Notes: generated by a model not told the origin, from the letters alone. DNA of 33,636 bases from Pseudomonadota bacterium (GCA_023410295.1 JAEYPY010000051.1:1-33636); one strand, 5' to 3'; positions 15,950 to 25,370 are shown, counted from the stretch's first letter. Numbers and translations: made by a program.

Positions 15950-17506
15950 ATGAGTGCGAACGAGCCGGCGGGGCAGCCGGCGCCCATCGATGTGGTGCTT
16001 GATGCGCTTGCGCGCGAACGCGTTGCGCTGCGGCGCGCCGCGCTCCTGGAATCCATTATCGAAAACATGGGCGAAGCGGTCCTGGTGGTGGATCGGCACG
16101 GCGCCGAAATATTCGCCAATCGCCGACACCGTGAAGCGCGCGGCCTCCGCGGTCCAGCCCGCAGCAGCGACGAGATCAGCGAGCCCTATATCGGCCGCAT
16201 CCTCGATATCGATGGCAGCGTTCTTCCTTATGAGCATTGGCCCATCGCTCGTGCGTTGCGTGGCGAATTCGTGGACGGACAAGAATTCCGCATGAGGGAG
16301 GCCGATGCGCCCGACTCGGTGCTGCTCGGCACGGCCCGGCCGCTCATGGACGAGGCGGGGCAGATCGACGGCGCTATTCTCGTCATCCGCAACATTACCG
16401 AGATGCGCCGTGCCGAGGAGGAGCTCCGCCGCAGCCAAAGGCTCGAAGCTATCGGCCAGCTCACGGGCGGCATCGCACATGATTTCAACAATGTGCTGGC
16501 GGCGATTCTCAATGCAGCGGAAGTCGTGCGCCGAGGCGTGGCGCAAGATGCGCGTCTGGATCTCGCCGCTCAAACGATAGAGCGCGCTGCGCTACGCGGC
16601 GCCGAGCTCACGCGCCATCTGCTCGCATTTTCCCGCCGGCAAAGCTTGAGCCCGGCGGTAATGAGCCTCGACTCGCTGGTCGATGAAGCGCTGCTGCTGC
16701 TTCGGCCCGGCCTTGGCGCGACCATCGATGTGCGGGTGGAATCCCCTGGTCAGGTTTTCGCGCTTGCCGATCCCGCGCTGGCGACCACGGCGCTGCTCAA
16801 TCTCTGCATCAATGCCCGCGACGCCATGGGCGAACAAGGCGGCGTGCTGACGATCTCGATCGGCGTAGCGCCCGAGTTCGCAACACTGGCTGTCAGCGAC
16901 ACTGGCTGCGGCATGTCCCCCGAAACCGCGCAGCGCGCCATCGAGCCGTTCTTTACAACCAAGGAAATCGGCAAGGGCACCGGGTTGGGCCTCTCTATGG
17001 TCTATGGTTTCGCCAAGCAAAGCGGCGGCGATCTGCGCATCGAGAGCGAACTTGGCAAAGGCACGCGCGTCACGCTGCTGCTGCCGCGCGCCGAGGCGCC
17101 CGCGAACGACACAATCTCCGAGCCGAAGACGCTGGACTCACATCACGGCCGCGTGCTCGTCGTCGACGACGATGCGCTGGTGCGCCAAGCCATCTGCCTG
17201 CAACTGGGCGATGCTGGGTTCGACACCATCATCGCCGCCAACGGTATGCAGGCGCTTCAACTCATCGAGGCGGGAGAGCCGTTCGACATTCTCTTTACCG
17301 ACATGGTGATGCCGGGGGGCGTCAGCGGTCTTGCCTTGGCGGAGGCGCTCGAGCGGCTCAGGCCGCAAGTGCGCGCTGTCGTCAGCACTGGCTATGTCGA
17401 TACGGAACTTGCCGACCGGGGCGCCAACTGGGTGCTGCTGCGCAAGCCCTACACATCCGAGCAATTGTTCGCCGCTCTGAGCACCGCGCGCACCGCCGGT
17501 CGCTAA
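15950..17506 (+). CDS. Soluble PAS hybrid histidine kinase with receiver
   Basis: 518 residues without a transmembrane segment. A PAS domain spans about 32-152 (ESIIENMGEAVLVVDRHGAE to LVIRNITEMRRAEEEL). HisKA follows with IAHDFNN (phospho-His about 177), then HATPase (INARDAM, SDTGCGM, GKGTGLGLSM) and a C-terminal receiver (402-515) with acceptor Asp451 in FTDMVMPGG and Lys499. The catalytic and receiver parts closely resemble those of the membrane kinase at 4371-6116 (same IAHDFNN, LAFSRRQ and FFTTKE-GKGTGLGLS blocks), so the two are likely paralogues with different sensors. The ligand of PAS is unknown. A GGAG at about 15942-15945 supports the ATG. No dedicated response regulator lies nearby. 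Confidence 0.92.
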   Translation: MSANEPAGQPAPIDVVLDALARERVALRRAALLESIIENMGEAVLVVDRHGAEIFANRRHREARGLRGPARSSDEISEPYIGRILDIDGSVLPYEHWPIARALRGEFVDGQEFRMREADAPDSVLLGTARPLMDEAGQIDGAILVIRNITEMRRAEEELRRSQRLEAIGQLTGGIAHDFNNVLAAILNAAEVVRRGVAQDARLDLAAQTIERAALRGAELTRHLLAFSRRQSLSPAVMSLDSLVDEALLLLRPGLGATIDVRVESPGQVFALADPALATTALLNLCINARDAMGEQGGVLTISIGVAPEFATLAVSDTGCGMSPETAQRAIEPFFTTKEIGKGTGLGLSMVYGFAKQSGGDLRIESELGKGTRVTLLLPRAEAPANDTISEPKTLDSHHGRVLVVDDDALVRQAICLQLGDAGFDTIIAANGMQALQLIEAGEPFDILFTDMVMPGGVSGLALAEALERLRPQVRAVVSTGYVDTELADRGANWVLLRKPYTSEQLFAALSTARTAGR

Positions 17507-17560
17507 GCGCTTCCATCGCCGCGCCCAGCAGCTAAAGTCCCACCGAATCTGGGGGAAGCC

Positions 17561-19243
17561 ATGAAGCTACGCCACATCTTGTCTGCGGCTGTGATTGCAC
17601 TCGCAGGCTGCGCCACGTCCAGTCAGCAAAGCGGCTCGGGTACTGCGCCGGCTGAGCGCGTGTTCGCTGGCCCGCCGCTCTCGTCCGAAGCGCTGATGGA
17701 ACACATCAATGTGCTCTCTTCGGATGAGTTCGAGGGCCGCGCGCCCGGCACGAACGGCGAGCGGCTGACGCTGGATTATCTGCAGCGCGCTTTCGAAGCC
17801 GCCGGTCTGCAGCCCGGTGTTGCCGGCGATGACGGGACGCGTTCCTGGCTACAGGAAACGACTCTCATCGCTGCTTCGCTCACCAATACGCCGACGCTGA
17901 CGCTCAGCGGCCGCGATGGCGCGCGCACCTATGAGTACGCCACGCAATTCTCGGCGTGGACCAAGCGGCTCGAACCCAGTGTCGCAATCGAGGACGCCGA
18001 GCTTGTGTTCGTCGGCTACGGGGTGGTCGCCCCCGAGCTCGGCTGGAACGATTACGAGGGCGTCGACATGCGCGGCAAGATCGCTGTGATCCTCGTCAAC
18101 GACCCCGACTTCGAAACTGGCGACGACCGCGGCTTCGGCGGCCGCGCCATGACCTATTACGGGCGCTGGACCTACAAGTTCGAGGAAGCGGCGCGCCAAG
18201 GCGCCGCCGGCGCCATCATCATCCACGAAACCGCGCCCGCCGCCTATCCATGGGCGGTCATCCAATCCGCCACCGGAGGCGCGCGTTGGGACGTCGTGCG
18301 CGCCGATCGCGGCGCAAGCCGCGCCGGCTTCGAAGGCTGGATCAACAACGACGTAGCGATGGAAACCTTCCGCCGCGCCGGACTCAATTTCGAGCGGCTG
18401 AAAGCACGCGCGCAACAGCGCGGCTTCCGCGCCGTGCCGATGAACCTCACCGGTTCACTGACGCTTGAGCAAAGCTGGGAAGAACGCACCACATACAACA
18501 TCGTTGGCGTGTTGCCCGGCAGCGAGCGGCCGGACGAAACCATCATCTACACCGCGCACTGGGATCATCTCGGCCGCTGTCCGCCGGTAGATGGCGACGA
18601 TATCTGCAACGGCGCGCTCGACAACGCGACCGGCACAGCCGCGCTCATCGAACTCGCGCGCCGCTTCTCCGCCGAAGGTCAGCCCGAACGCACCGTCGCC
18701 TTCATCGGCCTCACCGCTGAAGAGCAGGGCCTCCTGGGCGCCCTCTATTATCAGCAAGACCCGGTGTTCGCGCCGGCCAACACGGTCGCCGCGATCAACA
18801 TGGACGGGATCAACAATGTCGGGCCGACGCACGACATCGAGGTGGTCGGCTATGGCAAGAGCGAGCTCGACGACATGATTACGGCCGCCGCGCGTGCGCA
18901 GGGCCGGCGCGTGGAGCCCGACTCATCGCCGGAAGCTGGCTATTTCTATCGCTCCGACCACTTGCACTTCGCCCAACTCGGCATCCCCGTACTCTACATT
19001 TCGAACGGGCTTGATCTGGTCGAAGGCGGCGTCGAGCGCGGCCGCGCGCTCAATGCCGAATATGTCTCGCAGAATTATCACAAGCCTTCGGACGAAGTAA
19101 CGCCGGACTGGGACATGTCGGGCGGCGTGCAGGATCTGGAGCTGCTCTACACAATTGGCCGCCAGCTCGCCGACAGCGAAGCTTGGCCGGAATGGCGCGC
19201 GAACGCGGAATTCCGCTCTGCGCGGGATGAGTCGCGCCGCTAG
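17561..19243 (+). CDS. M28-family zinc aminopeptidase lipoprotein
   Basis: 560 residues. The signal ends in the lipobox LAGC (Cys17), so the protein should be lipid-anchored in the envelope. An early M28 segment (MEHINVLSSDEFEGRAPGT) is followed by a PA-type insertion (about 130-300, with FVGYGVVAPELGWNDYEG and GAAGAIIIHE). The catalytic part keeps the di-zinc ligands and general base: TAHWDHLG, GALDNATGTA, TAEEQGLLG, NMDGINN and the final His in RSDHLHFA. It should release N-terminal residues from peptides in the periplasm or at the outer membrane. Start is supported by GGGGGAAG about 4-11 bases upstream. A strong hairpin just after the stop suggests it is transcribed alone. Confidence 0.93.
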   Translation: MKLRHILSAAVIALAGCATSSQQSGSGTAPAERVFAGPPLSSEALMEHINVLSSDEFEGRAPGTNGERLTLDYLQRAFEAAGLQPGVAGDDGTRSWLQETTLIAASLTNTPTLTLSGRDGARTYEYATQFSAWTKRLEPSVAIEDAELVFVGYGVVAPELGWNDYEGVDMRGKIAVILVNDPDFETGDDRGFGGRAMTYYGRWTYKFEEAARQGAAGAIIIHETAPAAYPWAVIQSATGGARWDVVRADRGASRAGFEGWINNDVAMETFRRAGLNFERLKARAQQRGFRAVPMNLTGSLTLEQSWEERTTYNIVGVLPGSERPDETIIYTAHWDHLGRCPPVDGDDICNGALDNATGTAALIELARRFSAEGQPERTVAFIGLTAEEQGLLGALYYQQDPVFAPANTVAAINMDGINNVGPTHDIEVVGYGKSELDDMITAAARAQGRRVEPDSSPEAGYFYRSDHLHFAQLGIPVLYISNGLDLVEGGVERGRALNAEYVSQNYHKPSDEVTPDWDMSGGVQDLELLYTIGRQLADSEAWPEWRANAEFRSARDESRR

Positions 19244-19252
19244 GCCAACGAT

Positions 19253-19282
19253 ACGCGTTCACATCCTTTGTGAGCGCGTTTC
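19253..19282 (+). terminator. Probable intrinsic terminator after the M28 peptidase gene
   Basis: An 11-bp stem (19253-19263 with 19269-19279, one G-U pair) and a 5-base loop begin 10 bases after the peptidase stop. The descending arm runs into TTTC; the T-run is short, as is common in GC-rich genomes. Confidence 0.6.
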
Positions 19283-19330
19283 GCTTGCTGCGTAGCCAAG
19301 CCGTTCGTACCGCGCTCATGAGGAGGCGGC

Positions 19331-19939
19331 ATGACAGATGCGATCAAAATCTACGGCAGCTCCGACAGCGGCAACTGCCTCAAAGTGAAATGGGTCGCCG
19401 AACTGCTTGGCCGGCCTTACGAATGGATCGAGACCAGCTCGTTCGACGGCTCCACCCGCACGCCCGGATTCCTCGCGCTCAATCCAGCGGGCCAAGTGCC
19501 GCTCGTGATTTTCGCCGACGGCCGCAAACTCGCGCAGTCGAACGCGATCATGCTCTACCTGGCCGAGGGCACGGACCTCGTGGCTAGCGATGCCTTTGCG
19601 CGCGCGAAGATGATGGAGTGGTTGTTCTGGGAGCAATACAGCCACGAACCGGCGATCGCGGTGCGCTTAGCGCGGCTTCATTTTCTCAAGATGCGCGAAC
19701 AAGACCTTGATCCCGCGCTGCTGACGAAGGGCCAGGCCGCGCTCGCACGCATGAACAACCATCTTACGGAATCGCAATATTTCGGCGGCGCGCGCTTTAA
19801 CCTCGCCGACATCGCGCTTTACGCCTACACCCGCAAGGCCCACCTCGGCGGCTTCGCGTTAGGCGATTATCCCGCTGTTATGACATGGCTTTCGCGCCTT
19901 AAGCATGATCTGCAATCCGGCGGCGCCCTGGCGGCATAG
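19331..19939 (+). CDS. Glutathione S-transferase family protein
   Basis: 202 residues. The N-terminal thioredoxin-like domain begins IKIYGSSDSGNCLKVKWV, where the Ser/Asn-Cys region occupies the glutathione-activating position. NPAGQVPLV carries the conserved cis-proline and QSNAIMLYLAEG the Glu/Ser that bind the glutathione gamma-glutamyl group. The helical C-terminal domain ends with the ARFNLADIALYAYT N-cap motif. It would conjugate or reduce electrophiles with glutathione in the cytoplasm; class and substrate are open. A very strong Shine-Dalgarno (GAGGAGG, 19320-19326) fixes the ATG. It follows a probable terminator, so it likely has its own promoter within the 50 bases before it, but I could not place one. 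Confidence 0.9.
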   Translation: MTDAIKIYGSSDSGNCLKVKWVAELLGRPYEWIETSSFDGSTRTPGFLALNPAGQVPLVIFADGRKLAQSNAIMLYLAEGTDLVASDAFARAKMMEWLFWEQYSHEPAIAVRLARLHFLKMREQDLDPALLTKGQAALARMNNHLTESQYFGGARFNLADIALYAYTRKAHLGGFALGDYPAVMTWLSRLKHDLQSGGALAA

Positions 19940-20011
19940 GTGCATGGAACCCACGCGGTCTAGCCGCACTGGGTACCGACACGCTATGCTCGGTCGACGA
20001 GACGAGGGCGC

Positions 20012-20869
20012 ATGGAAGTTTACGGCGAGTTCTGGCCAGTCCTTGCGACCACATTCGGCATTTTCCTTGCGGTCGGGTTCTTCGCGCAATTGATCGATGG
20101 CGCCGTGGGGATGGCCTACGGCGTCATCTCGTCCAGCGTGCTGCTCGCTTTCGGCGTGCCGCCCGCGCAGGCATCCGCGACGATCCACGCCGCTGAATGC
20201 TTCACCACTGGCGCCTCGGGCACGTCGCACCTGATGCATCGCAATATCGATTGGAGGCTATTCTGGCGCCTCGCGCCCGCGGGCGTCGTGGGTGGGGTGA
20301 TCGGCGCGTACTTGCTGACCGGCTTCGATGCGACCTTCATCAAGGCCCTTGTCGTCGCCTATCTCGGCGTGCTGGGCGTCATTATGCTGCGCCGGGCGCT
20401 ACGGCCGCCGAAGGAAGAACCGCCGCATCTTGAGCACGTCGTGCCGATCGGAATCACCGGCGGTTTTCTCGATGCGAGCGGCGGCGGCGGCTGGGGCCCG
20501 ATCGTGACCTCCACCTTGCTCGGCCGCGGCCACCATCCGCGCTACGTCATTGGCAGCGTTAACGCGTCTGAATTTGTGGTGACGGTCGCCATCTCGCTCA
20601 CTTTCCTCTGGACCTTGCTCACTGGCCGATTCGAGCTGGAAGGCGGCGTCGTTGCTGGCGGTGCGGCGCTCGCCGGCCTTATTTTCGGCGGCCTCATGGC
20701 CGCGCCTCTCGCCGGTTACGTCACGAAGGTCGCGCCGGCGCGTTGGCTGCTTGCCGGTGCGGCGGTGCTCGTGATGGGGCTCTCGATCTGGCAGGGCATC
20801 CAGCTCTGGCCGCGCCTGCTTGAGTACGAAATCTTCCGAACCGTCGCCGAGCAGACAGCTCTCCGTTAA
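20012..20869 (+). CDS. TSUP (TauE/SafE) family sulfite/organosulfonate permease
   Basis: 285 residues, mostly hydrophobic, with about eight transmembrane helices. Two homologous halves carry the family repeats: AQLIDGAVGMAYGVISSS near the start and GGFLDASGGGGWGPIVTS in the middle, plus ATIHAAECFTTGASG and SVNASEFVV. Members export or import sulfite, sulfoacetate, or other small anions across the inner membrane. Nothing nearby (no sulfite oxidase or taurine genes) narrows the substrate. The Shine-Dalgarno is weak (GACGAGGG 4 bases before the ATG). It stops about 70 bp before the large flagellar-type gene and shares no overlap with it. Confidence 0.9.
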   Translation: MEVYGEFWPVLATTFGIFLAVGFFAQLIDGAVGMAYGVISSSVLLAFGVPPAQASATIHAAECFTTGASGTSHLMHRNIDWRLFWRLAPAGVVGGVIGAYLLTGFDATFIKALVVAYLGVLGVIMLRRALRPPKEEPPHLEHVVPIGITGGFLDASGGGGWGPIVTSTLLGRGHHPRYVIGSVNASEFVVTVAISLTFLWTLLTGRFELEGGVVAGGAALAGLIFGGLMAAPLAGYVTKVAPARWLLAGAAVLVMGLSIWQGIQLWPRLLEYEIFRTVAEQTALR

Positions 20870-20895
20870 CCCTTATATACGAACGGCCCGTTTAC

Positions 20896-20936
20896 GACCC
20901 GTGCGCGAAGATTGCTGCTTCGCGAAGTGCGGGTGA
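20896..20936 (+). promoter_or_regulatory. Hairpin and degenerate sigma-54-like element upstream of the giant gene
   Basis: CGCGAAG (20904-20910) pairs with CTTCGCG (20918-20924) across a 7-base loop, and ACCCG/CGGGT can close an outer stem. The same bases contain GC-GCG-AAGA-TTGC (20903-20915), 8 of 11 positions of the TGGCACG-N4-TTGC sigma-54 pattern, but the -24 GG is imperfect (TG). Either a stem covering the ribosome site or a weak flagellar promoter; neither is proven. Confidence 0.3.
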
Positions 20937-20939
20937 AGT

Positions 20940-23900
20940 TTGGTCAATTCGATCAACCTCAGTGTGGCGGCGGCTCTGTTTGGGACGAGCAGCGATTCGC
21001 GCGTGACGGCCGATTTGCTGACATCGTGGGCGCGCGCCAAGGCCGGCATTGGCGTCGATATCTCCAAGCTCACCCAAGACCCCAACGCGCCCATCGCCCC
21101 GGTCTGGACCCCAGGCGTCTCGCCAAGCACGCCGGCGCTGCTGCAGCGTGCGTTCGACCGCAAGGCGTTCTTCGACGTCGACGCCAAGCTCTATTCCGAT
21201 CTCGGCGCCACCGGTGATTACAAGCGTCTGTTCGCGCTCCACTCCGGCATCTCGATGCTGCAGGCGCTCGCCGAGAACGCGGCGGACGAAAAGCTCTCCC
21301 GCACCGACCGCGCGCGCACCGAAGCGCAATTCACGCGCGGTCTCGAGGAGCTGCAACGCTTCTTCGCGAGCAACGAGTTCGAAGACATCCGCCTCGCCCA
21401 AGGCGACCGCGTCGACAGCACGCAATCGACGCAAACCTTCCCCGCCAACTCGGAAGATTACGTTACCGGACTCATCCATCGCGGCGGGCTCTACGAAAAA
21501 GTGAGCGGCCTTGCGTCTGACGCCAAGTTCAACATCGTCGCCACTTCGCTCGGCGGCACGGTGCGCAACGTCGCCATTGATCTCTCGGCGATGGGCTCGA
21601 TCCCGCGCACGCTCGGCAACGTCATCAGCCACATCAACGGCAAGCTCGCGGCTGCGGGCGTATCGAGCCGGTTCGAAGCCGTCGATCAAACGCCCAAGAC
21701 CAACACGATCCTGATCGCCGGCCGCAGCATCGAGACGCGCTACACTGGCCCCAAGCAATATGCGCTCAAGGTCGATGTTCGCGCCAGCGAGAAGGTGGCG
21801 TTCGAAGCCGTCGGCGCGAACGCGGCGTTTTACGCAGTAGGCTCGACCGCGACCGGCGCGCGCCTCATCAAGCTTGAAGACGTCGGCGGCGCAGCTGGGC
21901 AACCCACTTGGCTCGATCGCCCCGGCGCCACGACCAATCCGGCCGGCCCGCAGGTGGCGACCGGTTGGTACGGCCCAGGCGCGCCGTATGGCGCAGCGCC
22001 CAACAATGCCGGCGAGCAGCGCACCGGCGCGCTCATGTCCGCCGGTGCGAACACGTTCGAAAACGCGCTCCGCGCCGCGGGCGAAGCGGTGCTCAAGATC
22101 GAAACCGCGGATGGACGAACCATCTCCGTCACCACCGGCTGGCGCAGCGACGATCTCGAAGCTTGGCGCATGCGCGATGGCGAAAGCGATGACCGCGCCA
22201 TCCTCGACGATCTCGCCGAACGCCTGACGCAATTGCTGCACGAGCAGGGCGTCGCCGCCGGCGTCGAAGTCTGGGAAGACGGCGATGACCTCGGCTTTTC
22301 GATTTTCACAGGCGATGGCGTGCGCGCCGGCAGCCTCAGCATCGGCGGCAAGCTCGCGAGCCTTGAAACGATCGAGCAGCCCGGCATGGTCGGCGGCTTG
22401 CGTGACGGCGTGTTCGCGCGGCGCTTCGAAGCCGGCGCCGTCGCCGGCGCGAGCGACCTCTTCGAAGGCACACAGAGTTTCGTCTTCACCACCGGCGCCG
22501 GGGTGCACACCATCAGCATCGATGGGGGCGAAGACGGCATCGACGCCGCAACCCTCGCCGGACAACTCAATGACAAACTGCGGGAAAAAGGCATCAACGC
22601 CGCCGCCTATTTGGTCGACGACGGCGGCGCGCTGACGCTACGCATTGACACGCTGCACGACGTCACCGCCGTAAGCGCCACGCTGAACGAGACCGAGCAC
22701 GATGCGCTGCTGCAAGCGCCCGGCGCCTGGGCCAATGGCGGCTTGCCGAGCGCCGCTCCCGGTCAGCCCTATGGCGACGCCATCCGCGACTACACAGCGT
22801 CATCGTCCCCGCTACTGACGCACACTGGCGCGCTCGACATCGAAGTCACTGTCGCGACGCCCACGGGCAACAAAACCGTCAGCGTCTCGATCAGCGCACT
22901 CGAACGCGCCAGCAATCCGGACGCTGCGCCCGGCGAATGGAACGCGCTTTTCCAAGATCGCCTCGACGCCGCGCTCAATGCAGCCGGCGTTTATGTCAGC
23001 GCATCCGGCGGCGATCTCACGCACTGGTCAGTCGCTGAAAGTAGCGGCCAACGCCTCGTTTCGGTCAGCGTCAACGGCGATGCGATTGCGCTGCAGGGCG
23101 ACGAGCCCGGCTTCGGCCTCGGCGGCGCGCATGGCGCGACGCGCAGCTTCACCAGCGCCAACGCCGCGACTGGAATCAGCGACGACGTCGCCGCGCTCCT
23201 CAGCGATCAAACCGTTTCCATCACCTTCAACACGCTCTGGGGCGAACGCACCGTCAGCGCAACGCTCGAACCCGGCGATCCGCGTACGCTGGAAAGCGCC
23301 GCCCTCCGTCTCAACGAGGCGCTGGCCGCGCAGGGTTACGATCTTGGCGTGGTGGCGACAGCGCTCTCAGGCGGCGGCGCAGGGCTTCGCGTCGTCAGCG
23401 GCGCCTCCAACACCGTGCGCAGTGTCAGCGAAATCAATCTCGGCGGTCAGGCGCATGGCGCGACGCTCGACGCCATCGACTCCATCAGCGCTGCCGACGA
23501 TCCCGTTGGCCCCGCCGGTGTTGCGCAGCGCGCGTCGCGCGGCGCCGCCGTCACTGAACTTATCCCCGCGACCTCGCCCTTCGCCGCGCCAAGCGCCAAC
23601 AGTTCCGCCTGGTTTCCGGGGCGCGCGTTCGACGTCTCCGTGGGCGGCGCGGCGAAAGTGGCGACCGCGCGCAGCGTCGCCGCCGCTGCGGACGGCTCTG
23701 TTTATGTTCTCGCCGATCTCTCGGGCGACTCCGCCACCAGCGCCATCAAGGGTGCGCGCGACGTGGCGCTGCTGAAGTACGATTCCGCCGGCAAGCTGCT
23801 CTTCAGCGAAATCCTCGGCGCGTCGCAAAACGCGAACGGCTTTGCGCTCGCCGTCTCCGCCGATGGCAAAATAGCTGTCGCCGGCACCGTCGAAGGCGCG

Positions 23901-25370
23901 CTCTCCGGCACGACGGCAAAAGGCGGCGCCGACTCCTTCGTCGCCATGTTCGATGCCGACGGCAAAGAGCTCTGGACCGCCCGCCGCGGCGCGACCGGCA
24001 ACGACGAAGCGCTCGCCATCGCCTTCGCGCCCAACGGCAATCTGGTGGTCGCTGGCAAAACCGAATCCGCGCTCGGCGGCCAAGTCGCGCTCGGCCAATC
24101 CGATGGTTATGTGCGCGGCTACTCCGCCAGCGGCGCCGAGCTCTTCACCCGCCAGTTCGGCACGGGCGGCGCTGACGCCGCCACTGCGCTCTTCGTGCGC
24201 GACGATGGCGCAGGCGGCATGGAGATCTTCACCGGCGGCGTTGAAGACAATCGCGGCGTCGTGCGCAGCTTCACCAATTCCAGCAATGCTGGATTCAACG
24301 TCGGCGCGACGCGCGACATCGGCTACTTCCACGGCGGCGCCATCAACGCCATCACCGCAGACGGCGCTTCACTCTATGTCGGCGGCGAAATCGGCGCGGA
24401 CCGTTTAACGCTGAGCGAGACCGCGCGCGCGGCTGTCGCGGGCAAGGAAGGCTTCGTCGCACGGCTCGATGCTGGCCTCGTCTCCACTGCGCTCGATCGC
24501 GCCAGTTATCTCGGCTCTGCGAACGACGATACCGTCAAGAGCCTCGCCATCGTCGATGACGCGGTTTACGCCGCGGGCGTCACTGGCGGCATGCTCGCGG
24601 GTTCGGGCATCGCCAACGCCAAGAGCAGCTTCCTCGCCCGTCTCGACAGCGCGGGCGAACTCGACTGGGCGCGGACCTTCAACTCTTCAGCCGGCGGTTT
24701 TTCGTTCAACGCCATCGCCGTACAACCGGGCGGCGCCTCGCCGCTTGACGTGCTCGGACTGCCGCAAGGCCTCGTCGGCGCGTCGACGTCAGCGCCAATC
24801 GCGGCGCGCAGCGCGCTGCGCGTGGGTGACGAATTCCGTATCGGCGCCGAAGGACGCCGGCTCACCACGATTCGCATTGGCGAGAACGACAACCTCGCCG
24901 CGCTCGTCACCGCCATCAACCGCGCCGTCGGCAGCGCCGGCAAAGCCGAGATCGTGCGCCAGGATGGCGTCGAGCGCATCAAGATCAGTCCGCGCAGCAA
25001 CAACGCTCTGCGCATTGAAGCGGGTCCGGAAGGACGCGACGCGCTATCGGCGCTGGGCCTCGCCCACGGCGTGATCGCGGCCAATACAGCCGGGCGCGGC
25101 GCGCTCAAGACCTACGGTCTCGGCCTCATCGCAGCTGAACTCAAGATCGACAGCAAAGAGGCGATCACCCGCACCAAGGCCGAGCTTTCCGCCGCCATCT
25201 CCATCATCCGTCAGGCCTACGAGACCTTGCTCAATCCCAATGCCAAGGAGCTGACGCCTGAGGAAAAAGCCCTGGAGGCGCGCCGACAATCCGCCGGCGC
25301 GGCCCCCGATTACTACGCCGCGCGGCTGGCGAATTACCAAGCTGCGCTCGCCCGCCTCGGCGGCGGCTAG
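20940..25370 (+). CDS. Giant FliD/flagellin-like protein with hook-IN modules and beta-propeller (FlaEY-like)
   Basis: 1476 residues from a TTG start (GGGTGAAG just upstream); no signal peptide. The N-terminal 180 residues are helical (YSDLGATGDYKRLFALHSGI). Then come modules with one pattern, a strand like 'TISV', a helix L--LN--L---G and two more strands, at about 207-250, 393-450, 522-570, 644-690 and 769-820, with a sixth at 1306-1362 (TTIRIGENDNLAALVTAINR), recalling the flagellin hook-IN motif. Between them, about 905-1265, lies a run of repeats (YVLADLSGDS, AVAGTVEGALSG, VVAGKTESALGG, YVGGEIGADRL, YAAGVTGGML) that reads as an SBBP-type beta-propeller. The C-terminus is helical. The best guess is a relative of Caulobacter FlaEY, which affects flagellin regulation. 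I am sure of the repeats, less so of the name. Confidence 0.65.
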   Translation: MVNSINLSVAAALFGTSSDSRVTADLLTSWARAKAGIGVDISKLTQDPNAPIAPVWTPGVSPSTPALLQRAFDRKAFFDVDAKLYSDLGATGDYKRLFALHSGISMLQALAENAADEKLSRTDRARTEAQFTRGLEELQRFFASNEFEDIRLAQGDRVDSTQSTQTFPANSEDYVTGLIHRGGLYEKVSGLASDAKFNIVATSLGGTVRNVAIDLSAMGSIPRTLGNVISHINGKLAAAGVSSRFEAVDQTPKTNTILIAGRSIETRYTGPKQYALKVDVRASEKVAFEAVGANAAFYAVGSTATGARLIKLEDVGGAAGQPTWLDRPGATTNPAGPQVATGWYGPGAPYGAAPNNAGEQRTGALMSAGANTFENALRAAGEAVLKIETADGRTISVTTGWRSDDLEAWRMRDGESDDRAILDDLAERLTQLLHEQGVAAGVEVWEDGDDLGFSIFTGDGVRAGSLSIGGKLASLETIEQPGMVGGLRDGVFARRFEAGAVAGASDLFEGTQSFVFTTGAGVHTISIDGGEDGIDAATLAGQLNDKLREKGINAAAYLVDDGGALTLRIDTLHDVTAVSATLNETEHDALLQAPGAWANGGLPSAAPGQPYGDAIRDYTASSSPLLTHTGALDIEVTVATPTGNKTVSVSISALERASNPDAAPGEWNALFQDRLDAALNAAGVYVSASGGDLTHWSVAESSGQRLVSVSVNGDAIALQGDEPGFGLGGAHGATRSFTSANAATGISDDVAALLSDQTVSITFNTLWGERTVSATLEPGDPRTLESAALRLNEALAAQGYDLGVVATALSGGGAGLRVVSGASNTVRSVSEINLGGQAHGATLDAIDSISAADDPVGPAGVAQRASRGAAVTELIPATSPFAAPSANSSAWFPGRAFDVSVGGAAKVATARSVAAAADGSVYVLADLSGDSATSAIKGARDVALLKYDSAGKLLFSEILGASQNANGFALAVSADGKIAVAGTVEGALSGTTAKGGADSFVAMFDADGKELWTARRGATGNDEALAIAFAPNGNLVVAGKTESALGGQVALGQSDGYVRGYSASGAELFTRQFGTGGADAATALFVRDDGAGGMEIFTGGVEDNRGVVRSFTNSSNAGFNVGATRDIGYFHGGAINAITADGASLYVGGEIGADRLTLSETARAAVAGKEGFVARLDAGLVSTALDRASYLGSANDDTVKSLAIVDDAVYAAGVTGGMLAGSGIANAKSSFLARLDSAGELDWARTFNSSAGGFSFNAIAVQPGGASPLDVLGLPQGLVGASTSAPIAARSALRVGDEFRIGAEGRRLTTIRIGENDNLAALVTAINRAVGSAGKAEIVRQDGVERIKISPRSNNALRIEAGPEGRDALSALGLAHGVIAANTAGRGALKTYGLGLIAAELKIDSKEAITRTKAELSAAISIIRQAYETLLNPNAKELTPEEKALEARRQSAGAAPDYYAARLANYQAALARLGGG

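Noticed and set aside
20892..22565. Long open frame (557 codons) on the - strand opposite the giant gene
   Set aside because: It mirrors the opposite codons of the + strand protein, is dominated by Ala/Asp/Arg/Glu runs, and shows no family motif; typical shadow frame in GC-rich DNA.
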